Source: Shinella zoogloeoides (lineage in GTDB: Bacteria > Pseudomonadota > Alphaproteobacteria > Rhizobiales > Rhizobiaceae). From it: DNA of 64,000 bases. Position numbers and translations under genes: made by a program. The notes under the pieces are model-generated. The model did no database searches. It was given only the letters and a program-made list of their open reading frames with translations, and was not told the origin of the DNA. Positions 7,782-16,460 of this stretch are shown piece by piece. The stretch lies in assembly GCF_020883495.1 (NCBI RefSeq), contig NZ_CP086610.1:248001-312000 (forward strand), given 5' to 3'. Each line of letters begins with the position of its first letter. Position 1 is the first letter of the stretch.

Positions 7782-7811
7782 GAAGCTCCCGGCGGCCCCG
7801 CCGGGAGCTTC
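7782..7811 (+). terminator. Strong hairpin ending the tandem array
   Basis: A 14-bp GC-rich perfect stem (GAAGCTCCCGGCGG / CCGCCGGGAGCTTC) with a 2-nt minimal loop lies 25 bp after the last copy. No T-run follows, so it may work as an mRNA 3'-end stabiliser or in both directions rather than as a classical terminator. Confidence 0.55.
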
Positions 7812-7903
7812 ACCCGTTGTGAATGCAACGCCTCAGCAACGTCTCTTAACGCTACGTAACGGGTTCCAGCCTCGCGCCAGCTTGTGTGCCTAGGGTTCTC
7901 CTC

Positions 7904-7980
7904 GGCCAGCATGCAGGCCCGCAGGCGAAAGACAGGACCGCACCCTCCTTTTGCCCAACCCCCGGGCCTGCATGTGGCCT
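7904..7980 (+). promoter_or_regulatory. Long inverted repeat upstream of chorismate mutase
   Basis: CATGCAGGCCCG (7910-7921) is the exact reverse complement of CGGGCCTGCATG (7963-7974). The pairing extends outward through GGCCA/TGGCC with one bulge. The region 7757-8067 otherwise has no gene. The structure would form a stem of about 17 bp in the leader RNA of the chorismate mutase gene. Confidence 0.4.
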
Positions 7981-8067
7981 CGAACACGGTCCCGCTCCTT
8001 GCGACACCTGAACGCCTTTCCCCCAAAACGATCCTCTGCTATCCGGGTGCCCATGAAGGAGACCGGA

Positions 8068-8367
8068 ATGGCGAAGACTGCGGCAGAGTGCACCACGATG
8101 ATGGATATCCGGGAGAATATCGACCGGGTGGACAGCGCGCTGATGGCGCTCTTTGCCGAGCGCTGGAGCTTCATTGGCCGCGCGGCGGAAATCAAGGCGG
8201 GCCTCGGCATCCCCGCCGACGTGCCGGAGCGCGTCCGGCAGGTGCGGGACAATGCCCACCGCAATGCCGAGGCGCTCGGTCTCGACGGCGCGTTCTACGA
8301 AGAAATCTGGGCGCAACTCATCCAGCGCGCCATCGCCTATGAAAAGGCGCAGCTCGGCGAGGCCTGA
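8068..8367 (+). CDS. Chorismate mutase, AroQ class
   Basis: This 99-residue all-helical protein matches stand-alone AroQ chorismate mutases: IDRVDSALMALFAERWSFIG in helix 1, RAAEIKAG, PERVRQVRDNAHRNAEALGL and the terminal QLIQRAIAYEKAQ. It converts chorismate to prephenate for Phe/Tyr synthesis; the prephenate dehydratase gene of this window is far away at 57.9 kb. ATG 8068 is preferred over ATG 8053 because AAGGAG (8056-8061) lies 6 bp before it. No signal peptide is present, so it acts in the cytoplasm. Confidence 0.85.
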   Translation: MAKTAAECTTMMDIRENIDRVDSALMALFAERWSFIGRAAEIKAGLGIPADVPERVRQVRDNAHRNAEALGLDGAFYEEIWAQLIQRAIAYEKAQLGEA

Positions 8368-8390
8368 GCCTCGCCGCAAGGCGTTCGATC

Positions 8391-9383
8391 CTAACGCTGG
8401 TTGCGCTTGCCCAGATGATCCTCCCAGTCGAGCGCGGTGCGCACGATGAAGGCGAGGTCGGCATGCTGCGGCGTCCAGCCCAGCTCCTGCATCGCCACCG
8501 AGGGATTGGCGACGATAAGCACCGCATCGCCCGGCCGGCGGCCGGCGAAATGCACCGGGAACGCCACGCCCGAAACGGCCTTCACCTGTTCCAGCACCTC
8601 CAGAACCGAGAAGCCGCGGCCATAGCCGCAATTGGCGACGATGGAGCCGCCGCCCGCCCGCATGCGCTGCAGCGCCTTCAGATGCGCATTGGCAAGGTCG
8701 CTGACATGGATGTAGTCGCGGACACAGGTGCCGTCGGGCGTCGGATAGTCGGTGCCGTAGACATCCATGCCGCCGCGCTTGCCGAGCGCGGCCTCGCAGG
8801 CGACCTTGATGAGATGCGTCGCGCCTTTGGTGGACTGGCCGGTGCGGCCGCGCGGGTCGGCGCCCGCCACGTTGAAATAGCGCAGCGCCGTATAGGTGAA
8901 GTCGTGCGCGGCGGCCGTGTCGCGCAGCATGATCTCGGTCATCAGCTTGGAGGAGCCGTAGGGCGATTCCGGCCGGAGCGCTGCGGTTTCCAGCACCGGC
9001 TCGATACCGTCCGGCGTGCCGTAGACGGCGGCGGTCGAGGAGAAGACGAAATGGGGCACTTTCGCCGCCACGGCCGCCGCGATCAGCGCCCGTGACTTGA
9101 CCGTGTTGTTCTCGTAGTAGGAGAGGGGATCGGCAACCGATTCCGGCACGACGATCGAGCCGGCGAAATGGATGATCGCGTCGATCGCGTTCTCGGAGAA
9201 AATCGTCGCCAGCAGCGCCGTATCGGCGATGTCGCCCTCATAGAAGCGCGCCTCCGGCGCCACGGCCCAGCGGAAGCCGGTGGAAAGCCGGTCGAGCACG
9301 ACGACTTCCTCGCCGGCATCGACGAGCGCCCACACCATATGGCTGCCGATATAGCCCGCGCCACCCGTAACCAGAACCGCCAT
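8391..9383 (-). CDS. galE: UDP-glucose 4-epimerase
   Basis: This 330-residue extended SDR protein has the NAD-binding motif GGAGYIGSH near the N-terminus, the catalytic YGSSK (Tyr-x-x-x-Lys), the Ser in FSSTAAVYG and the C-terminal HFAGRRPGD. It interconverts UDP-glucose and UDP-galactose for exopolysaccharide and LPS synthesis. ATG at 9383 gives the standard MAVLVTGGAGYIGSH start. The frame extends 24 codons further but without similarity. It is convergent with chorismate mutase (23 bp between stops) and divergent from the ATPase gene. Confidence 0.95.
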   Translation of the reverse strand: MAVLVTGGAGYIGSHMVWALVDAGEEVVVLDRLSTGFRWAVAPEARFYEGDIADTALLATIFSENAIDAIIHFAGSIVVPESVADPLSYYENNTVKSRALIAAAVAAKVPHFVFSSTAAVYGTPDGIEPVLETAALRPESPYGSSKLMTEIMLRDTAAAHDFTYTALRYFNVAGADPRGRTGQSTKGATHLIKVACEAALGKRGGMDVYGTDYPTPDGTCVRDYIHVSDLANAHLKALQRMRAGGGSIVANCGYGRGFSVLEVLEQVKAVSGVAFPVHFAGRRPGDAVLIVANPSVAMQELGWTPQHADLAFIVRTALDWEDHLGKRNQR

Positions 9384-9487
9384 GTCATTCTCCGAATCGT
9401 GCAAATCGAAAGGCATATCAGCCCGCATGCCGACGGGGCGCAACCGCAATCGCACCCGATATCGTTCAATCCATGAAAGGCAAGACC

Positions 9488-10021
9488 ATGTCCGACCGTT
9501 TCATCGTGCTTTCCGGTTGCTCCGGCGGTGGCAAGTCGACGCTGCTCGAAGAATTGCGTCGCCGTGGCCATGCGGTCGTGGAGGAGCCCGGACGCCGTAT
9601 CGTGCAGGAGGAACTGGCATCGGGCGGCAGCGCCCTGCCATGGCGCGACCTCGCCGCCTTCGCCCGCCGCGCGGTTGCGATGGCGCGTGCCGACCGCGAG
9701 CGGATGTGCGATCACCCCGGCCTCGTCTTCTTCGACCGGGGCCTCATCGATGCCGCCTCGGCGCTGGAGGCCGCCGGCGGAGATCCGATCCTGGCGGGGC
9801 TTGCCGCGGAACATCGCTATAACAAGCAGGTCTTCCTCACGCCGCCCTGGCCGGAGATTTATGCCGGAGACCCAGAGCGCCGGCACGGCTTCGATGCGGC
9901 GCTCGGCGAGTACGAGCGCCTCGAGAAGACCTATCCCGCCTTGGGCTATGAGGTGGTCATCCTGCCGAAAGCGCCGGTGGGCGAGCGCGCCGATTTCGTG
10001 CTCGCCCGGCTGGCGGGCTGA
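9488..10021 (+). CDS. P-loop AAA-family ATPase (AAA_28-like NTPase/kinase)
   Basis: This 177-residue protein starts MSDRFIVLSGCSGGGKSTLL, a Walker A loop right after the first strand. It has VVEEPGRRIVQEE, the Asp-containing strand LVFFDRGLIDAASAL and a C-terminal Tyr/Leu-rich part, which fits the AAA_28 group of small nucleotide kinase-like proteins of unknown substrate. ATG 9488 is chosen over ATG 9473 because AAAGG lies 7 bp before 9488. The stop abuts the stop of the convergent aminotransferase gene. Its biochemical role is not established. Confidence 0.75.
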   Translation: MSDRFIVLSGCSGGGKSTLLEELRRRGHAVVEEPGRRIVQEELASGGSALPWRDLAAFARRAVAMARADRERMCDHPGLVFFDRGLIDAASALEAAGGDPILAGLAAEHRYNKQVFLTPPWPEIYAGDPERRHGFDAALGEYERLEKTYPALGYEVVILPKAPVGERADFVLARLAG

Positions 10022-11188
10022 TCAGCGTGCGGCGATATAGCGGGCAAGCCGGTCGGCCGCCTCCGCGACATGCGCGGGGTCCCGGAGGAAGCAGGCACGC
10101 ATGAAGAGTTCACCGCCCGGGCCGAAGGCCGTGCCGGGCGCAAGGCCGACATTGGTGCGGTCGACGATATCGAGCGCGGCAAGGCGCGAATCCGTCACGC
10201 CGTCGATCTTCAGGAAGGCGTAGAGCGCGCCATCGGGCTTCAGCGTCTCCACCCGGTTGGTGGCGATCAGCGCGTCGCAGAAGACGTCGCGATTGCGTGC
10301 CGCCTTGTCGATATTCGCCTGCACGAAGGCATAGCCCTCGTCGAGCGCCGCGATCGCGCCCTGCTGCAGGAACTGCGGCACGCCGGAGGTGGAATACTGG
10401 ATAAGGTTTTCCAGCACCTGCCCGATTTCCGGCGGCGCGACGATCCAGCCGACACGCCAGCCCGTCATGGACCAGTTCTTCGAGAAGGAATTGACGAAGA
10501 CGATCCGGTCGCCCTCTTCCATCACATCGAGGAAGGAGGGCGCGCGACCGATGGCATAGTGGTAGAGCGCATAGATCTCGTCGGCCATGATCCAGAGATC
10601 GTGGCGGCGGGCGATGGCGAGAAGGTTTGCGAGGTCTTCGCGCGTCGCGGTCCAGCCGGTCGGGTTCGACGGCGTGTTGACGAAGAGCACGCGCGTCTGC
10701 GGCGTGATCGCCGCCTCGACGCGATCAAGATCGAGCTGCCAGCGCCCGCCGGTAAAATCGAGCTGGACGGCGATCGGGTTGGCGCCGGAAAGCTCGGCCG
10801 CCGCGGCGAAATTCGGCCAGGCCGGCGTCAGATACACCATGTCGTCGCCCGGCGAGACCAGCGCCTCGATGGCAAGCTTGATCGCCTGCATGCCCGAGCC
10901 GACCACATAGAAATGTTCGTCCGGCAGCTTTACCCCGAAGCGGCGCGCATAGTAGCGCGAAAGCGCCGAGCGCAACTCCGGTATGCCGCGCTGCCACGTA
11001 TAGAAGGTCTCGCCGCGCAGAAGCGCATCGGAGGCCGCCCGCGCAATGAAATCCGGTGTCGGCAGGTCGCCTTCACCCACCCATAGCGGGATCAGCCCCT
11101 CACGCCCGCGCGCATAGTTGACGACTTCAACGATCCCGCTTTCCGGCGCCCGGCGCGCGCGGGGGCTGAGGCTTTCGACGATGTTCAT
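10022..11188 (-). CDS. Class I/II pyridoxal-phosphate aminotransferase
   Basis: This 388-residue fold-type I aminotransferase has the cofactor Lys in NSFSKNWSMTGWRVGW, the VNTPSNPTG segment contacting PLP and substrate, DEIYALYHY, and a C-terminal Arg in the FMRACF strand that would bind the substrate carboxylate. The subgroup resembles aspartate/aromatic aminotransferase-like enzymes annotated only generally in rhizobia. It is cytoplasmic. It starts at ATG 11188, divergent from the NCS1 transporter fragment. The amino acid used cannot be told from sequence. Confidence 0.88.
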   Translation of the reverse strand: MNIVESLSPRARRAPESGIVEVVNYARGREGLIPLWVGEGDLPTPDFIARAASDALLRGETFYTWQRGIPELRSALSRYYARRFGVKLPDEHFYVVGSGMQAIKLAIEALVSPGDDMVYLTPAWPNFAAAAELSGANPIAVQLDFTGGRWQLDLDRVEAAITPQTRVLFVNTPSNPTGWTATREDLANLLAIARRHDLWIMADEIYALYHYAIGRAPSFLDVMEEGDRIVFVNSFSKNWSMTGWRVGWIVAPPEIGQVLENLIQYSTSGVPQFLQQGAIAALDEGYAFVQANIDKAARNRDVFCDALIATNRVETLKPDGALYAFLKIDGVTDSRLAALDIVDRTNVGLAPGTAFGPGGELFMRACFLRDPAHVAEAADRLARYIAAR

Positions 11189-11614
11189 GGATGTTCACTC
11201 CGGCAAACCGCGATCCCGTTCCGCCTGCATGGGCGAAGCGGCAAAGGTCTACCCGGTTTTCCGCGATCCTTCACGCGACTTTCGCTGACGGATGCATCGA
11301 ATTCGGTGATGGGAGAGGCTCAGGCATTGACGAGGCGCGCAGCCTGATTGCGTCCTTTCAGGGCAGGAATTACCCCGGTTTGGCACGAAGGTTTATGCTC
11401 GAAAAATTGAAAGTCTTATTCGCTTTGAAAACAGACGGTAAAATACGGCAGGCAGGATTGTGTACTAACTGGCAGATTTTGTTAACAATTCGCGTTGAGG
11501 CCAGAAATACGTCGCCAGGTTGTGGCTTGTGCATGAAATTCCTGCCGGATTGACAGGTCGGGCCGCTTGGCAGTCTTTCTACTCCGGGTTCAAACGTCTC
11601 AGGAGGAGAACGCG
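11189..11614. promoter_or_regulatory. Divergent intergenic region (aminotransferase / NCS1 transporter)
   Basis: No gene is supported here; frames covering it have no family features. It carries promoters for both flanking genes. An AT-richer stretch at 11395-11490 (TTGAAA, TAAAAT and TTAACA motifs) is the likely promoter area for the transporter. A strong SD (AGGAGGAG, 11601-11608) precedes the NCS1 start. Confidence 0.3.
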
Positions 11615-12389
11615 ATGACGATACCGCCCGGTGCATCACCACAACTATACAACGAGGACCTGGCGCCCGCGACGGAGCGTAATTGGGGGGCCTTCTCCAT
11701 CTTCAACGTCTGGACATCGGACGTGCACAGCCTGTGGGGCTACTATCTCGCCGCCAGCCTGTTCCTCTTCTGCGGCAGCTTCACGAACTTCCTCCTCGCC
11801 ATCGGTGTCGGCTCGTTCATCATCTTCTTCCTGATGCATATGGTCGGTGTCGCCGGGGTGCGCACCGGCGTGCCTTTCCCGGTTCTCGCCCGCGCCTCCT
11901 TCGGTATCTGGGGGGCCAACTTCCCCGCCATCGTGCGCGCCATCGTCGCCTGCTTCTGGTACGGCGCGCAGACGGCGGCAGCCTCCGGCGCCATCGTCGC
12001 GCTGCTCATCCGCAACGAAAGCCTGCTGCAATTCCACCAGTCGAGCCACATGCTCGGTCACTCGACGCTGGAACTGATCTGCTACGTGGTCGTCTGGGGC
12101 CTGCAACTGCTCATCATCCAGAACGGCATGGAAACGGTGCGCAGGTTCCAGGACTGGGCCGGCCCCGCCGTCTGGGTCATGATGCTGCTTCTGGCCGTCT
12201 ACCTCGTCATCAAGGCCGGCGGCTTCTCCCTCAGCCACACGATCCCGATGGATGTGCTGCTGGAAAAGACCAAGGACGCGGGCGTGCCCGGCGTTCCCGG
12301 TTCGCTTGCCGCCCTTGGCGCGGTGGCGGCCATCTGGGTGACCTATTTCTCGGCGCTCTACCTCAATTTCTGTGACTTCTCGCGCTACT
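11615..12389 (+). pseudogene. NCS1-family nucleobase/allantoin permease, truncated by an IS21 element
   Basis: The frame encodes the first 258 residues of a nucleobase:cation symporter-1 (full length is normally about 480-500). Visible features are PATERNWGAFSIFNVWTSDV at the N-terminus, GVPFPVLARASFGIWGANFP and ACFWYGAQTAAAS, which form the NCS1 substrate pathway. Reading passes into the insertion element at TAC 12386-12388 and meets a stop 8 codons later. The C-terminal half is not on the other side of the element, so the gene was cut and its 3' part lost. The product is almost certainly inactive. Substrate class (uracil, allantoin, hydantoin, cytosine) is undetermined. Confidence 0.88.
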
Positions 12390-12444
12390 TGTTGATTGCC
12401 ACTGAGAACTGACCCGGCGTTTCCACCGAGAATTGACCCGCTTA

Positions 12445-13257
12445 TTAGGTATGTTTCGGCTCTGCGGTCGTGGTCAAGTTCCTCGTTTTCTCCTTTGTCG
12501 TTTTGGTGTCGTGCGCGGAGCTGTTCTTGAAGCGGAAGCTGTCGTTGCCGGTCTCGAGGATGTGGCAATGATGGGTGAGCCGGTCGAGCAGCGCGGTTGT
12601 CATCTTGGCATCGCCGAAGACACTGGCCCATTCGCTGAAGCTCAGGTTGGTGGTGATGATGACGCTCGTGTGCTCATAGAGCTTGCTCAGCAGATGGAAC
12701 AGCATCGCACCGCCTGAAGCACTGAACGGCAGATAACCGAGCTCGTCGAGGATGACGAGATCGGAGTGTGCCAGGCGGTTGGCGATCTGGCCTGAGCGAC
12801 CTTGGGACTTCTCCTGCTCGAGCGCGTTGACCAGTTCCACGGTCGAGAAGAACCGAACCCGCTTGTGATGATGTTCGATGGCCTGGACACCGATGGCCGT
12901 GGCGATATGCGTCTTGCCCGTGCCGGGACCGCCGACCAGGACAATGTTGTTGGCGTCGTCCAGGAAGTCGCAGCGATGAAGCTGACGGGCCAGCGCCTCG
13001 TTGATCTCACTGCTGGTGAAGTCGAAGCCGTTCAGGTCACGATAGGCTGGAAAGCGTGCCGTCTTGAGCTGGTAGGCCGTCGATCGAACTTCACGTTCCG
13101 CGGTCTCCGCCTTGAGGAGCTGCGACAGGATCGGGATTGCCGCCTCGAATGCCGGCGATCCCTGCTCGGTGAGTTCGCCGACGGCCTGGGCCATGCCGTG
13201 CATCTTCAGTTGCCGCAGCATGATGACGACAGCGCCGCTTGCTGGATTATGACGCAT
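12445..13257 (-). CDS. istB: IS21 helper ATPase IstB (element 1)
   Basis: This 270-residue AAA+ transposition helper resembles DnaC/IstB. The Walker A is GGPGTGKTH, the Walker B region is [12 protein letters not shown], and [12 protein letters not shown] with LLDRLTHH form sensor motifs. It loads on target DNA and activates IstA. Its start region overlaps the 3' end of istA by 11 bp, as usual in IS21. A second ATG at 13221 (MLRQLKMHG) could be the real start, since the first 12 residues are poorly conserved. The C-terminal tail after about residue 245 is basic and polar. Confidence 0.92.
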   Translation of the reverse strand: MRHNPASGAVVIMLRQLKMHGMAQAVGELTEQGSPAFEAAIPILSQLLKAETAEREVRSTAYQLKTARFPAYRDLNGFDFTSSEINEALARQLHRCDFLDDANNIVLVGGPGTGKTHIATAIGVQAIEHHHKRVRFFSTVELVNALEQEKSQGRSGQIANRLAHSDLVILDELGYLPFSASGGAMLFHLLSKLYEHTSVIITTNLSFSEWASVFGDAKMTTALLDRLTHHCHILETGNDSFRFKNSSAHDTKTTKEKTRNLTTTAEPKHT

Positions 13258-14773
13258 GGCGGGCCTCCGTCTTTCTCAGCGCATCGTATCGTTCGACATT
13301 GGCCTTGGGCTCGTTGACGAGCGTCAGGGCCTGAGGTGCATCGATGGTGGGCGGTGTGAAGGATTTGCCGTCGACGAGGCGATGCAGCAGGTTCAGCACG
13401 TGGGTCTTCGTGGGGACGCCGGACTTCAGCGCCATGTCGACCGCCGATAGCACGGCCTGTTCGTCGTGCTGGAGAACAAGGGCCAGGATATCGACCATCT
13501 CGCGGTCGCCACCCGGCTTCTTCAGGAGGTATTGCTGCAAGGTCCGGAACGCGTCCGGTAGCTCGGCAAAGGGTGCACCGTTGCGAAGCGCGCCTGGCTT
13601 GCGTTGCACGACCGCCAGATAGTGCCGCCAGTCGTAGATCGTCTGTCCCGGTCGGTCGTGAGAGCGATCGATGACGCGACGATGCTCGCAGACGATCTGG
13701 CCTTCCGCAGCAACCACGACACGATCCGGATAGACCCGCAGGCTCACCGGTCGATTGGCGAAGGATGCCGGCACGCTGTAGCGATTGCGCTCCAGATGGA
13801 CGAGGCAGGTTGGCGTGACCCGCTTCGTATACTCCACGAAGCCGTCGAACGGACGGGTAACAGGCATCAATGCCAAAGCTTCCTCAGCCCAGATGTCGGC
13901 AATGGTGCCGCGCATCTGTCCGTGTGGGGTCTTTGCCCAGAATTCCTTGCACCGAAGCTCCAGCCAGTCGTTCAGGGCATCCAATGATGGAAAGCGCGGA
14001 ACAGGTTGGAAGAAGCGATGACGCGCATCCTGAACATTCTTCTCGACCTGCCCTTTCTCCCAACCAGACGCGGGATTGCAGAACTCCGGCTCGAATACGT
14101 AGTGACTGGCCATCGCCAGGAAACGGACATTGACGTCGCGCTCTTTCCCGCGGCCGACCTTGTCGATCGCCGTGCGCATGTTGTCGTAGATTCCGCGGCC
14201 GGGGATGCCGCCGAAGACCCGGAATGCATGATTATGGGCATCGAACAGCATCTCATGCGTCTGCAGGAGATAGGCCCGAACGATGAAGGCGCGGCTGTAG
14301 CTCAGCTTCGTGTGCGCCACCTGCAGTTTGGTGCGCTCATTGCCGATGATGGCCCAATCTTCCGACCAATCGAACTGGAAGGCTTCGCCGGGGTCAAACG
14401 CCAGGGGCACATATGTCCCGCGGCCCGTCGTCTGCAATTCTCTCTGCCGATCATCACGCCATTCCCGAGCAAATGCCGCAACCCGATTGTAGGAGCCCTC
14501 GTAGCCAAGGCTCATCAGATCGGCATGCAACTGCTTCATCGTCCGCTTCTGCTTGCGGTTCTTCTTGGATTCGCTCTTCAGCCAGGCAGACAACCGATCA
14601 GCAAAAGGATCAAGCTTGCTTGGCCGCTCCGGGACTTTGAACTTCGGCTCCACGCCGTCCAGGCGCAGGTATTTGCGGATGGTATTCCGGGACAGGCCAG
14701 TCCTGCGGCAAATCTCCCGGATCGATAGTTCTTCTCGAAAATGCCAGCGTCGGATCACGCTCAATAACGCCAT
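13247..14773 (-). CDS. istA: IS21 transposase IstA (element 1)
   Basis: This 508-residue transposase has an N-terminal HTH ([21 protein letters not shown]) for end binding and a DDE integrase core: FQFDWSEDW (first Asp), [14 protein letters not shown] (second Asp) and [16 protein letters not shown] (Glu). A C-terminal beta-rich region follows. The start at 14773 ([12 protein letters not shown]) is preferred over an upstream frame extension lying in the terminal repeat. All catalytic residues are present, so the element looks competent. Confidence 0.93.
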   Translation of the reverse strand: MALLSVIRRWHFREELSIREICRRTGLSRNTIRKYLRLDGVEPKFKVPERPSKLDPFADRLSAWLKSESKKNRKQKRTMKQLHADLMSLGYEGSYNRVAAFAREWRDDRQRELQTTGRGTYVPLAFDPGEAFQFDWSEDWAIIGNERTKLQVAHTKLSYSRAFIVRAYLLQTHEMLFDAHNHAFRVFGGIPGRGIYDNMRTAIDKVGRGKERDVNVRFLAMASHYVFEPEFCNPASGWEKGQVEKNVQDARHRFFQPVPRFPSLDALNDWLELRCKEFWAKTPHGQMRGTIADIWAEEALALMPVTRPFDGFVEYTKRVTPTCLVHLERNRYSVPASFANRPVSLRVYPDRVVVAAEGQIVCEHRRVIDRSHDRPGQTIYDWRHYLAVVQRKPGALRNGAPFAELPDAFRTLQQYLLKKPGGDREMVDILALVLQHDEQAVLSAVDMALKSGVPTKTHVLNLLHRLVDGKSFTPPTIDAPQALTLVNEPKANVERYDALRKTEARHAS

Positions 14774-14885
14774 GTCGATCACTCCATAGCCCCCGCTGAA
14801 AACATGCGAGGGAAGGTTGGAACATGGGTCAATTCTCAATGGAAATATCAGGCCACGCCGGGTCAGTTCTCAGTGGCAATCAACA

Positions 14886-15235
14886 AACAGCAGACTGGAG
14901 GGAAGGGCGACAGTGTCGCCGTTGCGCTCACGCATCAGTTCGGCCGCCTGATCGTGTTCTCCGTGCCGGTGTTCGTCTATCTCTGGACCATGAGAGCCGT
15001 CATGCGGTTCTTTATGCGTTCCATGCTGCTCATGGACGACGCACGCCAGCGGCAGACGATGCTGGAGACGTACTTCATGCTGACCGGCAGTGGCCGCGCA
15101 GATGAACGGGACCGCCCTCTAATCCTATGGGCACTGTTCCGACAGACACCCGGCCACGGTTCGGACGGCGTCGAACCGCCGGACTTCACCGAGGTCATCA
15201 ATGCCGGCATGAAGCGCGGGAGTGGGGGCGAGTAG
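14886..15235 (+). pseudogene. 3' fragment of a membrane-protein gene (DUF6161-like), 5' end lost at IS
   Basis: After the insertion element the frame encodes about 115 residues without a start. It contains VALTHQFGRLIVFSVPVFVY, an amphipathic membrane-proximal helix, then RQRQTMLETYFMLTGSGRAD and RPLILWALFRQTPGHGSDG. The pattern resembles the C-terminal part of DUF6161-type proteins, but I hold that name loosely. It is not the missing half of the NCS1 transporter, so the element separates two unrelated broken genes. Without its N-terminus and promoter it is unlikely to be functional. Confidence 0.6.
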
Positions 15236-15360
15236 GCTCATGCCACCTCGCTTTCCGCTGAGTCGGCCATGTCGTCCACCAAGCTTTCCACCGGCATGTT
15301 TGACGCAATATTTTGCGACTGACGCAGGAGCCGCCTTCCATGCGGTACTGTGATTATGGG

Positions 15361-15555
15361 TTAGAACGCCTTAGGCAACCCTGCCTGCTTCAGTGTCTCG
15401 TTGGCTGTGTGGCGTGATTTAACGCCGTGGTCGACAGTGAAGTGGCGGCTGCTGACCGGGCTGAACCATATCTCATGGTCGCCCTTACCGGGCCTCACAT
15501 AGTAGCACCCGGCCTTCGTCAGCAAATCTTTCAGTTCGCGTAGATATCCCGCCAT
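15361..15555 (-). CDS. hicA: HicA-family toxin (mRNA interferase)
   Basis: This 64-residue protein has the HicA dsRBD-like fold pattern: MAGYLRELKDLLTKAGCYYV, then the catalytic-His segment RPGKGDHEIWF, FTVDHGVKSRHTANETLKQAG. The His in GDHE corresponds to the conserved active-site His. Length matches HicA toxins, which cleave mRNA and tmRNA. It lies 6 bp after the antitoxin gene in the same direction. The order antitoxin then toxin is the reverse of classical hicAB but common in hicBA loci. Confidence 0.85.
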   Translation of the reverse strand: MAGYLRELKDLLTKAGCYYVRPGKGDHEIWFSPVSSRHFTVDHGVKSRHTANETLKQAGLPKAF

Positions 15556-15561
15556 GGGCGA

Positions 15562-15804
15562 TCAGAAGCAGGGATTCGGGACCTTTGCCAAGTGCTCGGC
15601 CATGATATGCACCGGAATCTCCGGCAAATCGGAATCGACGCCGTTCAACTCAAGAAGGTCCGAGATTGCTGCAAGCGCCTTCTTTTCCAGCACTTCAAGC
15701 GTTTCGGCCTCGACGGCGAGTCCGTCGATATCGCTGCTGGTCGCAATCCATACACCAGCCTCGTCGTCCCATGAGGCGCGGACGATAATGGAAACATGCC
15801 TCAT
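15562..15804 (-). CDS. hicB: HicB-like antitoxin (DUF1902 type)
   Basis: This 80-residue protein opens with a partial RNase-H-like HicB fold: VSIIVRASWDDEAGVWIATS, DIDGLAVEAETLEVLEKKAL, then ISDLLELNG. It matches short DUF1902 antitoxins that pair with HicA. It lacks the C-terminal ribbon-helix-helix or HTH that many HicB carry, so autoregulation may need another protein or the toxin complex. It starts at ATG 15804, with an inverted repeat 30-65 bp upstream as candidate operator. It neutralises HicA by covering its active site. Confidence 0.82.
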   Translation of the reverse strand: MRHVSIIVRASWDDEAGVWIATSSDIDGLAVEAETLEVLEKKALAAISDLLELNGVDSDLPEIPVHIMAEHLAKVPNPCF

Positions 15805-15833
15805 TGCGCTATGGCTCCCGAGTTCATGCGATG

Positions 15834-15869
15834 CGCAAATGCGCTACGCAAGTGCGAACCGCATTTGCG
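15834..15869. promoter_or_regulatory. Candidate hicBA operator (inverted repeat)
   Basis: CGCAAATGCG (15834-15843) and CGCATTTGCG (15860-15869) are perfect 10-bp inverted repeats spaced by 16 bp. They lie directly upstream of hicB, where a promoter operator would be. Confidence 0.5.
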
Positions 15870-15986
15870 GCCCGCTGTTGTTCCTGTCGCACATCATATG
15901 GCGCTTTGAAAGTGAATTTTCAGTGGCTGACAGGTCGGAAGAGTGGTGTAATGTCGCCGATGCGCTGACTTCGCCTACCTGCTGCT

Positions 15987-16205
15987 TCAGCCAAACTCGA
16001 TCTGCAGAAGGTTCGGATTACGCATCTTGAAGCGGCCAAACTGCAAAGGTTCGCCGTGCTCGCAGGTGCCGAAGATCACTTCGGCGTCGTCCGGGAGAGC
16101 GGCTATTGCGTCGCGAATATCCTTCACGGTTAGATAGCCGTCAGGGCTTCCGGAGATCATGGTTCCGCTTGCCTTGTGGAGATGGTTGTAGTTCGTCTTG
16201 GTCAT
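15987..16205 (-). CDS. Hypothetical small protein
   Basis: This 72-residue protein contains GYLTVKDIRDAIAALPDDAE, then VIFGTCEHGEPLQFGRFKM. The segment 'TVKDIRDAIAALPDDAEVIF' resembles a recurring motif of small phage-encoded proteins of unknown role that predict a short alpha/beta fold. It has no signal peptide. It sits 3 bp after the 76-residue gene on the same strand, so the two are co-transcribed. Function unknown; confidence concerns its being a gene. Confidence 0.55.
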   Translation of the reverse strand: MTKTNYNHLHKASGTMISGSPDGYLTVKDIRDAIAALPDDAEVIFGTCEHGEPLQFGRFKMRNPNLLQIEFG

Positions 16206-16208
16206 GCG

Positions 16209-16439
16209 TCAGTTCCTCCAGCCTTGCTTGAACTCGTCATCGAACCACATTTCAGCATGGTAGTCCGCGCCACCTGTTGCCCTGAAATCCCAATAACGAC
16301 TGTATCCCTGGGTGCTCGCCCAGTTCTTGAATTCATAGTAGCTCGGATGGGCGCCAGGCGAACGGGTATCGAATCCTTGCTCCCTCGCCCACAGGTTACA
16401 CATCTGGCGGATCGCCTGCTCGCATTCTGCCTTTTTCAT
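16209..16439 (-). CDS. Hypothetical small protein
   Basis: This 76-residue protein reads MKKAECEQAIRQMCNLWARE and continues with YEFKNWASTQGYSRYWDFRA and a tail ending DDEFKQGWRN. It is rich in aromatics (Trp, Tyr, Phe) and has no membrane segment or known motif. ATG 16439 begins just after a dense set of palindromes (16461-16561) that probably contains its promoter. It is linked to the following 72-residue gene. I do not recognise a family. Confidence 0.55.
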   Translation of the reverse strand: MKKAECEQAIRQMCNLWAREQGFDTRSPGAHPSYYEFKNWASTQGYSRYWDFRATGGADYHAEMWFDDEFKQGWRN

Positions 16440-16460
16440 GATGTGGCTCCACGAATCCTA

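Larger units (their letters stand above)
12390..14885 (-). mobile_element. IS21-family insertion sequence 1
   Basis: This 2,496-bp element begins TG and ends CA, with matching terminal inverted repeats (TGTTGATTGCCACTGAGAAC at both ends read inwards, continuing TGACCCGGCGT). A second internal repeat, GAGAATTGACCC, occurs near each end; such multiple terminal repeats are typical of IS21. It carries overlapping istA and istB. The flanks (ending ...GCTACT and starting AACAGC...) show no target duplication and belong to two unrelated genes. Confidence 0.92.

Noticed and set aside
7852..8631. 259-codon minus-strand frame across the chorismate mutase gene
   Set aside because: Antisense to chorismate mutase and part of galE, with no recognisable motifs.
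11191..11553. 120-codon plus-strand frame in the aminotransferase/NCS1 gap
   Set aside because: No SD, no domain, and it covers a divergent promoter region.
12380..14895. Target-site duplication for IS21 element 1
   Set aside because: Flanks differ (left ...GCTACT, right AACAGC...), so no duplication could be supported.
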